DNA of 37,500 nt from contig CANQYL010000009.1 in the NCBI GenBank assembly GCA_947628035.1, positions 1 through 37,500 on the forward strand, read 5' to 3'. Under the pieces are notes generated by a model that worked only from the letters and a program-made list of their open reading frames with translations, did no database searches and was not told the origin of the DNA. Shown here in pieces: positions 24,501-27,110 of this stretch (the first letter of the stretch is position 1; each line of letters begins with the position of its first letter). This stretch comes from an uncultured Akkermansia sp. (lineage in GTDB: Bacteria; Verrucomicrobiota; Verrucomicrobiia; Verrucomicrobiales; Akkermansiaceae). The translations under genes were made by a program, and so were the position numbers.

Positions 24501-25144
24501 CGATGTACGCCACGGCCTTCCTGCGCCACATGAGCGGACGCTGGATGCACACCTTCGTGCTCAGCGGAGGCACGGCGGACTTCAAGACGCACCGCACGGT
24601 GATGACGGGCAACGGCAGCTACACGGCGGACGCCGACACGAGCGGCTACTCTCTGGGCGCTCTCTACGAGATCGGCTACACCACCATGCTGAGCAAGGAT
24701 GCCCGCCGCGTCCTGCAGTACGTCTTCAACGTGGAAGCGCGTTACAGCACGATCGACTCCTTCACGGAGAGCGGCAGCGACGCCGGTCTCGTCGTGGATG
24801 ACATGGACAGCGTGGCTCTCACCTTCGGCGCAGGAGCCCGCCTGCAAGCGCTCTTCGGCGGGAAGGTGTACAACCGCAGCGCGCTCTTTGAGGCTCGCCT
24901 CCTTGTGAAGGCCGATGCGGGTGACCGCCGCGGTGAGGCTGCTACACGCTTCATCAACGGCTCCTACGTCACCAACATGGTCGGCGCTGAGGTCGGCGCT
25001 CTGGGTGTCGAATTGGGCGCCGGCATCACGGTGCCGGTCGGCTCCACTTCGCGCGGCGGCTCCTTCTTCATCGACGGCAGCGTCGAGCTCCGCCAAGGCT
25101 GGACCAGCTTCGACGCAACAGCGGGTTACAGAATCAGCTTCTGA
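398..25144 (+). CDS. Giant autotransporter (type Va secreted, autotransporter-associated beta-strand repeat protein, 8248 aa)
   Basis: The protein has an N-terminal signal peptide (cleavage likely after Ala50, ASA|DEP). A distinct N-terminal segment spans roughly residues 51-310. A very long Gly/Thr/Ser/Asp-rich passenger follows (about 310-7780), made of short strands such as GGTLTL and GSLTL typical of PATR-type beta-helices. A charged/Ala-rich linker with helical segments (about 7780-7960) leads to a C-terminal beta-barrel (about 7960-8248) that ends in YRISF, the terminal-aromatic signature used by the BAM complex. Roughly eleven module junctions recur in which a segment ending DGxLTW is followed by a Trp-rich WxG...LxWG segment. 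Several modules are near-duplicates, and one 477-bp unit is tandemly duplicated almost perfectly. The expected role is a surface-displayed or released passenger, perhaps adhesin-like, but the ligand is unknown. Start at 398 is chosen because it gives the signal peptide. Cysteine is rare. No proteolytic or glycosidase motif was seen. Confidence 0.93.
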   Translation: MKLHLPSGLRKALLACLAAVALPAATIPTTIASASGIAAVFLIASQRASADEPSWVDVSAGGGEVSTETLSAQADSDLKLTISGDVTFASGAAFPTGKQVMITSGGAYTATVTSSNGGLFSGVTDIWSSVSQLIFDNTVDFSGASKLTANLHLGGGNYTGGSDDKLKWSTLRVAGKLETDGGLEMTAEGKISMEGDGELTINGNTNLTQQLRISHGGEGSSKVSLLGGGSLNLVLDSSGVDLYIGGETAFTALSTSGFGGKIYLVDGAEVTYAGVTALADLSKLDNVLTQDPSAVNGGGAIVLTSGGTGIGGDNGSTEDEGHYVRTSFGVVLNGSSQTYDFNNASFEVGGNVKVGEGNTLKLRNASVATIKGTVDVRGTLQYWSSNKITLEKGGFISNLDIQWGGTRSFVLGGDLEVGNSDWTVTDGSVSFEKLAETSENVHVVFKSDGEETSTSFNQFKGKLGNATLPAGEDGKVGSVGLGISGGQKLTLTAGDTVDLHFVVKGTDSEKTTLKAGGALTFSGELTLDGGTVELAGGTLTITGGLVLTGNNNVLSVTSAVESGSYISMNSGATLGGNGELTIKISETVLSGKDGGTGIENFFSGWDATWSSYITLTAEGTSIDEYTNLRIDESGKLVWGTDTVEEENLTLDAATTTLDGDKTYKDLVIKTSTTGDGAVLSLSNHTATFTGVLREEGGHFNLRVNGGGTLALQNGGTLTGTFAAFDQADIKLGKAGATGTTLSVGKLGGNGFKFTAAGENEVTLQITTGDETAGALGQSDGKGGHSTFGEHVTVKLNDSITQRFSGVDFLSGSKLNLGTGKVTFTNIAWGDNMSSFAGELSGTGTLEVSGAALNENQHNTYTDAKLGAGKYRLEWKGSSTAFTGTLSVGANGIFDMSTGFSANQVTLAGNSTVQLTAGTLKASESVNLSGGEATLKLTVGENFTAGFLEFGGLTGDGSLKVVLTDWSTWNGTHDSLQLFTTGPSLTWLTDDLLKKFHFYDGSDGDLSTQVTLGTDGRLTWGAGKDVYWGGNESEGEQDGTLTWGSNSGFDSDEQGNNPGNESWTNSGSENVTFVEESNTDRTVKLSEDIKARNLTVKGETGGSYTFESNVPGTTYELNVNGSLSAESGADLVISEDVSLNVTGDVTLSTSGDGGTDSTLTLYSDMVFGGKLSGGEKSVLNGNAASPSEEVPMLTMALDGDADVVDPVYALWDNGTTGSITWTELKAKYASVLGDKVGYGVYMSSTDLTITGESDATAELDHAFKVKGNGTTETRKLTFSKGLDLKGFTLVLEDNVEIEIAKEGDLKNTVSSEIEISHIGSDTGTITLDLGGGDQSRGKDFISTNITFGEGVKLHIKGKAKNGDSDYWSTVSDLKALGEVVAEGRQVALSGTNSIASLTVMSGEMDMFCLTDQHTSTTITSDTTIGAALDFRRGDLILTDRKLTLGAGIYINSTSSGYSGEISAKDLEITGSDSRTWNGSLNLTGTLTMSGGTQTITGQYKPTKDGSSTGELSVNAVEVKNSSKLIMSGASGASMEVKGGGMDIESGSEFEWAGTEGKDLAVTGATVLNGTLTLKGGANELTGAVTANDGTLKVEGGSLTLKGGLSGILTSLTLGASATEAEASSVTLSVGTGDLTLGATTTLYGENTIEFSTLGAAGQKLVIGNASYGEGGSGSIVIKLTAELLGLSKTGQIRLVDWGDDYDTWNTHITLDTAGLNANKYLEIAIDSSGYLTWTGEATETWKGTVNSLDWSTGGGTGWLKAGGSEGSFSGGGDVIFAGTYSDAGQPITVTVAGDISVDGNMIVQKGEGDTGGKYLFDVNNNLTVSGVLLIDAKTDVEFDVAGDKKLSATSTEVKGKLTIGGDDTSGSGNKSLGDVDIQNGGEVVIKQAWNLFNNSNTNCFHGENGTLTVDLSTYSQSQVFLNQFTNIIDGTGESKQLGTFEFRNAYLALQGNGVFAQFKNLNKVIVGENSSLLLEWNGTTGGNGWGKDNIELHLQGSGVKTDTSLESGMMADAALSFYTHDTYNKADHTTTDTISLPWNITLDGDATVRTGRDELGENNKAHVLQLKGKLTNDGNHKLTKKGIGVLELANGFTATGVGTIDVQKGSLKLSYGTNETLKDYTVNLGRGTTLDSGITGTVGTLSGTGGNLTLSGGALTIGTMDASANLSTLTMGANSLTVSGGTLIFGDLSSWGWDRDAELTLAKGVTITLGSGFSFAGDVSTPLVIDLATDYFPAGDDKSIKLFAGQGWSSNFVKNFTFTINGADPETVKGYEWLELKDNGTLTWAAPTPSATLWWGQGDGAGSEVTLGTGVRQQWGESTGSSKGYIWSTTEAPSVYLEATRSTVTVTVGEGATMTNLSTTNVGTDGVTYNLTAEAAKTATVNGTLSVGSNTTLSVGNNVTLDVKGTYSGDGTLKLEGGNVSFGSTEGTTIKNVTLAESANSDITLNGNLTVEVLKGDNWSKPSDLTIKNATETSESPLTFTVNSDNAGGNNLWSAFTLGGPEARIDLVKTGTGMQSLGVKKIEIFGDVAVEDGILRITAASAGSIIHGKLSGSGQLRLASNTSITLEGKDGDAGTISTLNCYEASKSSPTLYLGGDLTFKEVLSDGDGGSHGSLTLNRATETQGVNNAPEVVYLLWDSTGQSEGLTWTGYKGEFGTIKHGDNVDGFADDTGYGKAGNNELTISDAATIDGNFKVKEGTLTFNAAATLTAEKHIAVGDRAKLKFSSGIAGESGVLTSLTLGGGAGVEFTSGTLGATTLTLDGDATIKLTAASEDGADLSIEGITFNTHKLTIQVAGWDNVKEDGYKLFESDTFKTLWKAIGGSWQDSFVFQDGNGKELTDVMLRKDGTLMLTPHALYWGTGDTGGEVVLGKGGEDEWSTNKGQRGDHVWVNGWYIHLEPVVSDVTVKVSENGASMSELYLDGIEGGDVTYTFTPNKEGGPATATVTDNLRNNATKLSIGSNVILDVQGTYVGKGALEVAGGTLKLGNKEPLTVEGAVSMGNDGTLKLAGSVTLQGGLTAMELAEGSSTTATVAMGSNGVLNVKDIAGGALELTLTMEKGRTTDSFVLDGGTLNKLGGDAVGRLTDEWTLKGASSIGGLRMAAGEALNLTIGDTFTVHSLEQKTSADASGISFAVKNGKEEGSVDFVLDQAAGSASTFYAGTVTFGDAGKGVNFIKKGNGGFTVGNCENFEVFGNLTDETGSSGSFSFLFSTAKIHGTITYDDGEAFVLSNTDLTIDGGKNTPSRIKNLTFSGRLADRTSESRIHLGADLLFDEISFTKEKGCKDATGVVSRASTAPEGSNVYLLWDWESATEAESSISMEDFLHKYSIDIKGEEGAHTFVDAVTFEDGAGMGVRMTEDKTFTSGGLATAAFKVTGRGTLTLQGTTGSNYEFRKGLELDGVTLNLETNSSVIVGGALSWRNGAGLKLSSTTPGLEIDLTGATLPESTGDESKLALEFTSEFLNAVGSGYRLFNVSEDQDLLKYFKWNNIAGYDNLRLTCDGFILWGPIKDLYWPGGEEDAELVWGTGDYKEWAESPRSPKDEKLTWSNDAKYNVHLGATGDATVTLVDGTITVGTMSFSAANVNAATGYTFSSGAQGGSTRLEVTGITNLDGSPVGVKAVFDESVNVEVKGSFKNREVASSYTFRKKLVVGGWLQMWGGATLELDEGGEVGTLDASWNDGVIKLGDDLVVGEWNFNDDGANGGHNSTFERIGDAEEVFLDVHSVKEWGGGSELSMTGNGNGTLSIGDGVGIKSSVSGNTLTFGGTTRFEVGGSFAAVDGGSMVFNVDAWAGMNVEVGAGSTITINNIVVDEDTTTPVTLTTNGLTGWADEDGNMTYGNIEGDGILELNDEKGGGSFGGTISSNFTYRGTYAGEETFTLSQAFDGSTLTVRGGSLTLEQALNTTTVNLAGGELALKEGGTIGSADSNDGSLVLSGNAKVTTGDGHTVRKLTVNGNVTNDDEANAVFDETVKVHVTGNFTNTEARSEYTFANKLVVDGKLQLWGTPNSEEGASVMTLQKGAEVGTLDASWAGKFVLGGDLVVTTEWHTDNGGHWSWFEKWSGAEAEEVFVDLRKTPGAALSMTGNGGTLGFGDGVGIKSNGEETVLTFGGTETFVVRGSFAAVNGGDMVFNVDAEAWMNVEVGAGSTITINSEKTLTTKGLTGWDGGEGDIAGDGTLVLNDEEGGGSFGGEVGCSFTYAGAYEGDETFTLSGKFSGSNLNVTDGTLTLTATSTLGGEGKTVSVAAGAELVVGGTDEVSIDNTYDSLTLEGTLTLNGVSANTVTGDVTLGEEAALVFANGSQTNAVDGAVTMGGGELVTTDKLSVGSLAGDGSVTFTRENGVLRFNDKSTVTPAQAKTYSGAIEGTNVNLVMEAGNQTLEQEFSVGDVTVTGGKLTLKEVTTADTVSVTGGELMLEQTFECSGVTVSGGALEFTGGLNTSGAVDLTGGALTVAGGTMGSLKGGTDTTGGNLTLTGDLTVGNVSGALGTLDLGGSQLTLDSGTLDVSGLKVGRGSLAISLTGEAGETVGVHFADRMAGLDLSGLVDPIIVHLSYEDIAGYVEAGYHLFVSNVDTDNIAQYLRFVVDGVEEGAPGYDVTLNDGLLTFEKRAAGLKWDGDGNVLTWKRAGALTDDGWITEGSFGERQDVIFEGRGTGEVTVTLDGLIAVGDMAVGEEGNVTGYVFTAEEGVDATLLTVHGKLTLNDATTFEVDTEVKGALKGAADLTVKGTLTLDTTLNGALNGEKDFTGGITLDGGTLNLRGAADVLTKGTNTLGTLTVGEGGGTLNGAVESGALASGETAGKLTLDGEMTLSGSTAGEVEVSGGSKLTGADLTVGGLSGTGTVSGAIIVDGKDATTTFEGAIGDLLDLTVESGTQGFSNDVALSNVTLSGGMLQLAEGGEMALLNVDSGNSGTVELGGDLSIGNFAAGDWPAGGVSPAGEITIRQTPGEEEPEAAPKEALTLTITPTEESAAWTSAFTLGAENARVNLVKAGNSMQIIGAGTVTIYGAVTVEGGSLRLTNVSEGSTIHGTLSGDGTLDLAGGTNLTITGADGRVGSIGTLATTASQGTPTLNLGGDLTFTNTNFTTALTLDRADVTDAPETVYLLWGAGTGAQSLRWSVYTDKYANVSFGDNTGYGIVDGDLTITDGATLAENFKVVSGSMTINGQTTMQEKAVELGDSTKLDLAGGVTGTLTNLALGAGATLHVGANTEKTPQALDITGGLTWGKDAKLDIDSQLTIGLAGVELAKPDDGNGLLTIDLSADVLAGLKSGEWQLFSGWTGAANWKDYIQFAGVNAAKYDEFGLDKKGYLTWDDLDEVIIWKDPDGNGALVWGQDAEWTMGSHENQAYTNERNVVFRGTHEGVIQVTLANDITVGSAGNAKTMELKLTYGDDPQAYNFELGETAATAKSLTVTGSLTVGDGITAEFSGAGELTVNGGTIVVGTLAVSTSGAKNLGDVTVTDATSEFVVRNTDSWTGTTTSGEGSLVFEMLDEVEADTVNDFIKSDEDSTLGAVVLRGDNTSLALSADSLGNIAKAGKLVVEKGATLTLAGDILNGEGKPEVHISGAGAGDSDAALFLNPTTEGETGRNDHTQIVLDDDATISNGSTIWFMGGLSALQDDETEGEERHTLTKKGDGFFMVLGASTVTNVDFDVAEGRLLINLDNDDIRSTTVTLSGGHLKVGGGGANDTTTLTLKALEGETENSSIYAGTASFTLTLSDDTEGAGHSIVADLGYGSDEVVGKDATASNAFNLTKAGQATQKFEGKVNLGNIDVQGGKLEFTLTDDGTAGAVTFAEDTELVVGGHTLTISGLSGAGAITGDGTLELTADSGSFEGSIATNLTYNAATPDTGSFTLTGEFTGDELTVTSGTLTLEQGGVQEFDLSDATVTVDAAGSLILGGAETTDVTVKDLADQMKGSLTLKGTTSNTVDGDVTLAEGAALTFENGTDNAVTGSVTMNGGALTTTNQLSVVSLAGDGSVTFTETDGVLTFNDGSERTPEETKTYSGTIGGENVSLVMEAGNQTLTQAFDGKGITVTGGKLSVAGGTFETLAGGETAGGDLTLTGDLTVGNVDGKLGTLDLGANRLTLNSGTLDVTGLTATEEGSLAISLTGGVQFAGSMGGLKLDVDSKLDVHLSYEDIKGYLADGYQLFVGEDVDTTTIGQDLEFVVDDEEDNYTVALSEDGKLTFTEVHTLLTWNGATTDLTWESAGVQKADGWSHDGTFGEKQDVTFHGTATSDVTVSLDGPIVVDDMEVGAEGEGATGYVFTTTEDAPDATLTVDGTLTLNDAATFEVDTEVKGALAGKADLTVKGSLTLDNALDGTTFAGGVTLDGGTLNLTEDNTLGEGKKLTLGTGDSAINGSITAELDGQGAGKLTLDKGNQNLSGSTSGVVEVGEGGTLTSDKLTVGGLSGSGTVGGSVTVDGTGGTFDGTIAGPLELTVNNGTQGFKQNAKLSDVALNGGKLNLAEGGSISNLNAAGGSLEVGGDVNVDSVAGSLTQLNLGDRATMRVKGEGMTITDGFAWGQGATLGIGSQFTITLAEGMTLAQPGEGGQLTIDLSSEVLDQFRSGDWQLFNGFKEEWSEYFKFTIDGQAVDEYRYGDDFGLDADGRLTWTEPEHGNLYWNADKDDDGTLDWNTKDREWSDPAEREKPNVAWPEGASDKTNVHITDPTPEEDPDHTVNMEGGVTANNVEFNGGNYEFTEGMGGGTLKTNDLTVGTGTTVDFGDKQLDVGGNLEVSEGSILTTTGDTTVTGDFSLGNNGGANIGGALSVGGNLTTGESNALEAGSATVQGDLSIGANGGANIDGTLDVGGKLTTGNSSTLTAGGALSVAGGVTTGEGSTLEAGSATVQGGVTLGDGSTLTTTEGDATVTGDLSIGANGGANIDGTLSVDGNLTTHDESKLTTAEDTTVTGDFSLGNKGEANIDGALSVDGSLTTGESSTLEAGSATVQGDLSIGANGGANIDGTLDVGGKLTTGNSSTLTAGGALSVAGGVTTGEGSTLEAGSATVQGGVTLGDGSTLTTTEGDATVTGDLSIGANGGANIDGTLSVDGNLTTHDESTLVTAGDTTVTGDLSLGNKGGANIDGALSVDGSLTTGKESNLTAGSVTVQGEGGMTLGDSSTLTAEGALSVAAGGVTTGEGSTLEAGSATVAGGVTLSSGSRATTNGKLDVTGDVSVGSGSLTANGGVTVTGELKAEGGNLTVGGESTLGSVSGNFTGLEIEKDGTLTVQKGKGLTADSFTWGSDSTLSLGKRFKGTLDFGKLTGTEDDRLTLDLSSEFLDQLESGDTFFKDVTGYGEGWNGLFDFTINGRSIEEFRNGYYNDLHITADGTLAWSEKEHGPDYTSSEDNIGNKWNTNGKNIYDSVGDYRNVIVDKDTNISFAGADVNESKGVEQWSVDGLTVHNLQGGEKGVTLTITGDRGPNNKVTLRNTSVGEHDLTYAGGLTVVGAELHISHEDTDPDSLDQGAVWSTVMGGNLDLSGGMGLFMDRGVLELQGGANKLTNVTFTNDCDGQLVVNGGAATVSGNIVLGSEEAVYTKDADGKEVTRDHVRLENGGVLELDGITVGAGVTIGGDDSDNVVRAKGNVSMEKGSKLSGAHLVLAGNTVLDVGKGETEAASDPFSIYGIQSDGGHLTGNRDMNIAVQGDHRFTGSMEGYSGKMSFTSQVKRIEDIFMPPTQRFTQVTTGSRDWDMEVGSGAHVELNVLNSEGKNAGWEMGDITLRAGSTTTLGFTFSSDGVKSATETGMSFTGFLMEDGATLTLRADGDAMPTGTEFVLGKVVDGGEVDLHWSVSKDEESAEGEAKGDNGGEELAAAKAAPEPRDQVNPNVLELQKDNLEGNAWLHVESAKIVHKGDQIKLVMEMIKGNALADAVQGVHENATEGAKALWQLTDTVNNPKGNENLNDRNSDTSKLVSDATSLLDGENKSELAKLLASAAGAGYTGYTAALGEDMHRQLTAIRNRTTSMGDEVQSARDEDLPYWHAWLNAESSFRELDADGLAPGYRLNGWGGTFGVDADASRNTTIGLALTAMYNDLKCTGADSISGDMDTMYATAFLRHMSGRWMHTFVLSGGTADFKTHRTVMTGNGSYTADADTSGYSLGALYEIGYTTMLSKDARRVLQYVFNVEARYSTIDSFTESGSDAGLVVDDMDSVALTFGAGARLQALFGGKVYNRSALFEARLLVKADAGDRRGEAATRFINGSYVTNMVGAEVGALGVELGAGITVPVGSTSRGGSFFIDGSVELRQGWTSFDATAGYRISF
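11240..13060 (+). repeat. Diverged tandem duplication of about 1.03 kb inside the giant gene
   Basis: Two consecutive segments share order and wording. Both start near GCCGTCTTCGATGA (11243 and 12275, offset 1032 bp, 344 codons) and continue through matching stretches such as FNVDA, MNVEVGAGSTITIN, GLTGW and GGGSFGG. They end in similar ETFTLS segments. They are diverged by substitutions and small indels, so this is an older duplication than the 477-bp one. Confidence 0.85.
13190..15080 (+). repeat. Dispersed module copy A (about 1.9 kb) inside the giant gene
   Basis: This segment matches 18110-19780 in the same order: VSLAGDGSVTFT-like, NLVMEAGNQTL, GNLTLTGDLTVGNV, HLSYEDI, FEVDTEVKGAL, VGGLSGTGTV and NGTQGF-type strings appear in both. 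The anchor CTGGCGGGCGACGGCAGCGTCACCTT lies at 13361 here and 18284 in copy B, a spacing of 4923 bp. The duplicated unit includes a full module junction. Confidence 0.85.
18110..19780 (+). repeat. Dispersed module copy B inside the giant gene
   Basis: This is the second copy of the module described at 13190-15080. It is a little shorter, with in-frame indels, and keeps the same order of strand segments and the same Trp-rich junction (TWNG...LTWESAG here versus KWDG...LTWKRAG in copy A). Confidence 0.85.
20684..21637 (+). repeat. Near-perfect tandem duplication, 2 x 477 bp (159 codons each), in the giant gene
   Basis: Copy 1 is 20684-21160 and copy 2 is 21161-21637. By eye, about 350 consecutive bases (around 20706-21062 versus the same +477) appear identical, and the flanks differ at a limited number of positions. 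Each unit is itself made of shorter recurring strings (GANIDGTL, LTTGESSTLEAGSATVQG, TVTGDLSIG). The length is a multiple of three, so the frame is kept. The identity suggests recent duplication or ongoing homogenisation. Confidence 0.93.
23738..24280 (+). other. Linker and helical segment before the barrel
   Basis: About residues 7780-7960. The repetitive strand pattern stops. A charged Glu/Lys/Ala-rich stretch (EELAAAKAAPEPRDQ) is followed by segments likely to form helices (LAKLLASAAGAG, MHRQLTAIRNR). In classical autotransporters a helix in this position passes through the barrel pore. That role is inferred from position. Confidence 0.6.
24281..25144 (+). other. C-terminal autotransporter beta-barrel domain
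   Basis: About 285 residues from PYWHAWLNAES to the C-terminus. Alternating hydrophobic/polar strands, the glycine-rich GWGGTFGVDADAS segment and the final Phe match the autotransporter translocator domain. It is encoded without the dense repeats seen upstream. Confidence 0.88.
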
Positions 25145-25145
25145 G

Positions 25146-25320
25146 CATGGACGATGGACGATGTACGATGGACGATGTAGGAAATTCCGCGCCGTTGGCG
25201 CAATTTAGCGGAGCGGGAGCGCAGCGGAATTTTTGGAACGATGCGAGATGGCTCATTAGAAAGCGGCCGGAGTTTCGCCATGCCATCGTGTCGGCTTTGC
25301 TTCCATCGTCCATCGTCCAT
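25146..25320. repeat. Composite intergenic repeat, copy 1 (heptamers + stem-loop block + spacer block + heptamers)
   Basis: It starts two bases after the autotransporter stop codon with five 7-bp units (ATGGACG, ATGGACG, ATGTACG, ATGGACG, ATGTAGG; 25147-25181). A stem-loop block follows (about 25181-25234), bounded by AAATTCCGC and GCGGAATTT and enclosing GCGCC-gtt-GGCGC. Next is a spacer block containing CCGGAGTTTCGCCATGCC and then three TCCATCG-type units (25302-25320). The same modules recur near 27110, 30030-30207, 33040-33228 and 34955-35160. Confidence 0.9.
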
Positions 25321-25447
25321 GTCTTGATTTACGATTTGAGAAATTCGCGCGCTCCGCGCGGTTTATGCGGAGCGAGAGCGCAGCGGAATTTTCCGGAACG
25401 ATGCGAGATGGCTCATTAGAAAGCGTCCGGAGTTTCGCCATGCCGTC
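25321..25447. repeat. Composite intergenic repeat, copy 2
   Basis: This is joined head-to-tail to copy 1 through GTCTTGATTTACGATTTGAG. The stem-loop block (25341-25394) now carries CGCGCGctcCGCGCG in place of GCGCCgttGGCGC. The spacer block (25395-25447) repeats GAACGATGCGAGATGGCTC and CGGAGTTTCGCCATGCC from copy 1 almost exactly. The copy stops before the closing heptamer array. Confidence 0.88.
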
Positions 25448-25475
25448 TATGGGCAAACGATCCGCGGTTGCTTAC

Positions 25476-25561
25476 TGCCAAATTTAGCCAATTTTGTCCC
25501 GAAAGTGGTGCCAATTTCAGCCAATTTTACTTAAAAAGTGGTGCCAATTTCAGCCAATTTT
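25476..25561. promoter_or_regulatory. Three 33-bp-spaced direct repeats upstream of the ATPase (possible operator)
   Basis: TGCCAATTTCAGCCAATTTT occurs at 25509-25528 and 25542-25561, with a slightly diverged copy at 25476-25495. All are 33 bp apart. Each copy holds two GCCAATTT half-sites 10 bp apart. Helical-turn spacing and position just upstream of a gene suggest a protein-binding array. It is AT-rich against a GC-rich background. The function is inferred only from spacing and position. Confidence 0.7.
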
Positions 25562-25600
25562 TTTGTTGAGTTTGAACAGGAATTATGCTATAAAGCATTC

Positions 25601-26920
25601 ATGGAGCGGACAATATTACAGGAATTGAAGGACTGGAAAACAAGCGCCATGAGAAAACCCCTTGTTTTGGAGGGGGCGCGTCAGGTGGGAAAGACATGGG
25701 TGATGCAGGAGTTCGGAAAAAGGGAGTACAAGCACACGGCGTACCTGAATTTGACGGACAAACCGAGCGCCTGCTCCTTATTTGAAGGAGATTATGAGGT
25801 GGGACGTCTCATGAGGGCCATCAGTCGGCAAAGCGGGACAACAGTGGTGCCGGGTGAGACTTTGATTATCCTGGATGAGATTCAAGAAAGTGAAAGAGCG
25901 CTCAATTCTCTCAAATTTTTGCACGAGCGGGCGCCGGAATACCATGTGATGGCAGCCGGAAGTTTACTCGGCATCGCCCTCAACCGGCAGCATATGTCAT
26001 ACCCGGTGGGACACGTGCAGATACGACGACTGTTCCCCATGAGTTTTCATGAGTTTCTCCGAGCTTTGGGTGAAAAGACCAGCGATGAAATTCTGTGCGA
26101 GGCTGATGCCGAAATGATCCATCTGATGCACGACAACTTGTGTTCTCTCTTCGAGGAATATGTCACCGTGGGAGGTATGCCGGAGGTTGTCAAGAATTAC
26201 GCGCAGATGCGGTCGGGAAAGACCATACGACGACTGCAGAATGATATCATTGATGCGTATGCCTACGACTTTTCGAAATACTCCACCAAACAGCAGGTGA
26301 CACGTATTCGTGACGTGTGGCAGTGCATCCCGGCGCAGCTGGCGCGTCAATCGTCCAAGTTTACCTATTCCCATATCAAAGAAGGGGCGCGTGGTCGTGA
26401 TTACGAAGCCGCCATTGATTGGCTCAACCTTTGCGGCTTGGTCCATCGGGTGCATCGCATATCCAAACCGGAGTTTCCTCTTCCTCACTACCAACTAGCC
26501 GACGCTTTCAAACTTTTCCTGAGCGACACCGGTCTGATGAGCGCCATGGTGAATCCCAACCCCGAGACCTTTCTACCGGATCGTTCGCAGTACAAGGAGT
26601 TCAAGGGCGCCCTCACGGAGCAATGCGTTTGCCAGATGCTGCAAACCTCTCAACCGCGGTCCTCTCTCGCTTACTGGAGTATTCCCGGAAATATGGCAGA
26701 GGTTGATTTTATCCTGCAGTACGATAACTTGATCATCCCAATCGAAGTGAAGGCTGCGACCAACACACAGGCAAAAAGTTTGAACCTGTACTGCGAAAAG
26801 TACGCCCCCAAAATTGCCGTCCGCGCCTCTTTGGCTCATTTCGGTGTCAGGGACCGACTCCTCAGCCTCCCCCTTTACATGGTGGAAGATCTGCCGTCTG
26901 TTCTTGGCAAACTTTTGTAA
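25601..26920 (+). CDS. AAA+ ATPase with DUF4143 / nuclease-fold C-terminus
   Basis: 439 residues from the chosen ATG. Walker A is GARQVGKT (residues 25-32), Walker B is LIILDE (about 88-93), and a sensor-like MAAGSLLG follows. The C-terminal half has the arrangement of the ATP-binding DUF4143 family, ending with a VDFIL...IIPIEVKA segment that resembles a PD-(D/E)XK nuclease core (about 366-385). The ORF track starts at 25538, but that start lies inside the 33-bp repeats. MERTILQEL at 25601 is the usual N-terminus for this family. TATGCT/TATAAA-like sequence lies just upstream, so the leader may be very short. The gene looks less GC-rich than its neighbours and stands alone, which fits horizontal acquisition. 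The biochemical role of this family is poorly known. Confidence 0.88.
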   Translation: MERTILQELKDWKTSAMRKPLVLEGARQVGKTWVMQEFGKREYKHTAYLNLTDKPSACSLFEGDYEVGRLMRAISRQSGTTVVPGETLIILDEIQESERALNSLKFLHERAPEYHVMAAGSLLGIALNRQHMSYPVGHVQIRRLFPMSFHEFLRALGEKTSDEILCEADAEMIHLMHDNLCSLFEEYVTVGGMPEVVKNYAQMRSGKTIRRLQNDIIDAYAYDFSKYSTKQQVTRIRDVWQCIPAQLARQSSKFTYSHIKEGARGRDYEAAIDWLNLCGLVHRVHRISKPEFPLPHYQLADAFKLFLSDTGLMSAMVNPNPETFLPDRSQYKEFKGALTEQCVCQMLQTSQPRSSLAYWSIPGNMAEVDFILQYDNLIIPIEVKAATNTQAKSLNLYCEKYAPKIAVRASLAHFGVRDRLLSLPLYMVEDLPSVLGKLL

Positions 26921-26969
26921 AATCATTCCCCCTCCCCGAGCCAACGGGCGCTAACATCCACATCGTCCA

Positions 26970-27006
26970 TAAAAAGCCGCCCGCAGGATTTCTCCCACGG
27001 GCGGCT
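26970..27006 (-). terminator. Intrinsic terminator on the minus strand
   Basis: On the minus strand, AGCCGCCCG and CGGGCGGCT form a 9-bp GC stem (plus coordinates 26975-26983 and 26998-27006) followed by TTTTT (26970-26974). It lies convergent to the end of the ATPase gene. It closes the putative small RNA described below and could also catch readthrough from acnA. Confidence 0.8.
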
Positions 27007-27040
27007 CAAATAATGAAAGCAGGGGCGCTGATTCCCCACG
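26970..27040 (-). ncRNA. Putative small RNA, about 70 nt
   Basis: A strong-looking promoter and an intrinsic terminator lie about 70 nt apart on the minus strand with no credible ORF between them. The predicted transcript would contain a small GGGG/CCCC hairpin (27034-27037 with 27022-27025), an unpaired UGCUUUCAUUAUUUGA stretch, and the terminator stem. The layout is that of a stand-alone trans-acting sRNA. I do not recognise the family. It could instead be an attenuator remnant or a chance pairing of signals. Confidence 0.5.
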
Positions 27041-27046
27041 GTTCTG

Positions 27047-27074
27047 ACTATACAACAACGAGCTATCTTGTCAA
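27047..27074 (-). promoter_or_regulatory. Promoter of the putative small RNA
   Basis: On the minus strand TTGACA (27074-27069), a 16-bp spacer and TATAGT (27052-27047) are close to the sigma-70 consensus. The predicted start is near 27040. No gene other than the short terminated transcript lies downstream on this strand. Confidence 0.6.
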
Positions 27075-27110
27075 CCTCATTTTCCTCATCACACTCCGTG
27101 TGTTGTTTCA

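Noticed and set aside
20627-25096. 1489-residue minus-strand ORF antisense to the giant gene
   Set aside because: It mirrors the repeats and codon bias of the sense frame (few sense codons that give antisense stops). It is rich in Arg/His/Ala/Val without domains, has no credible start signals, and overlaps a gene with clear signal peptide and barrel.
25476-25561. 33-bp-spaced repeats considered as a CRISPR array
   Set aside because: The intervals between 20-bp copies are only 13 bp and similar to each other, and no cas genes are present.
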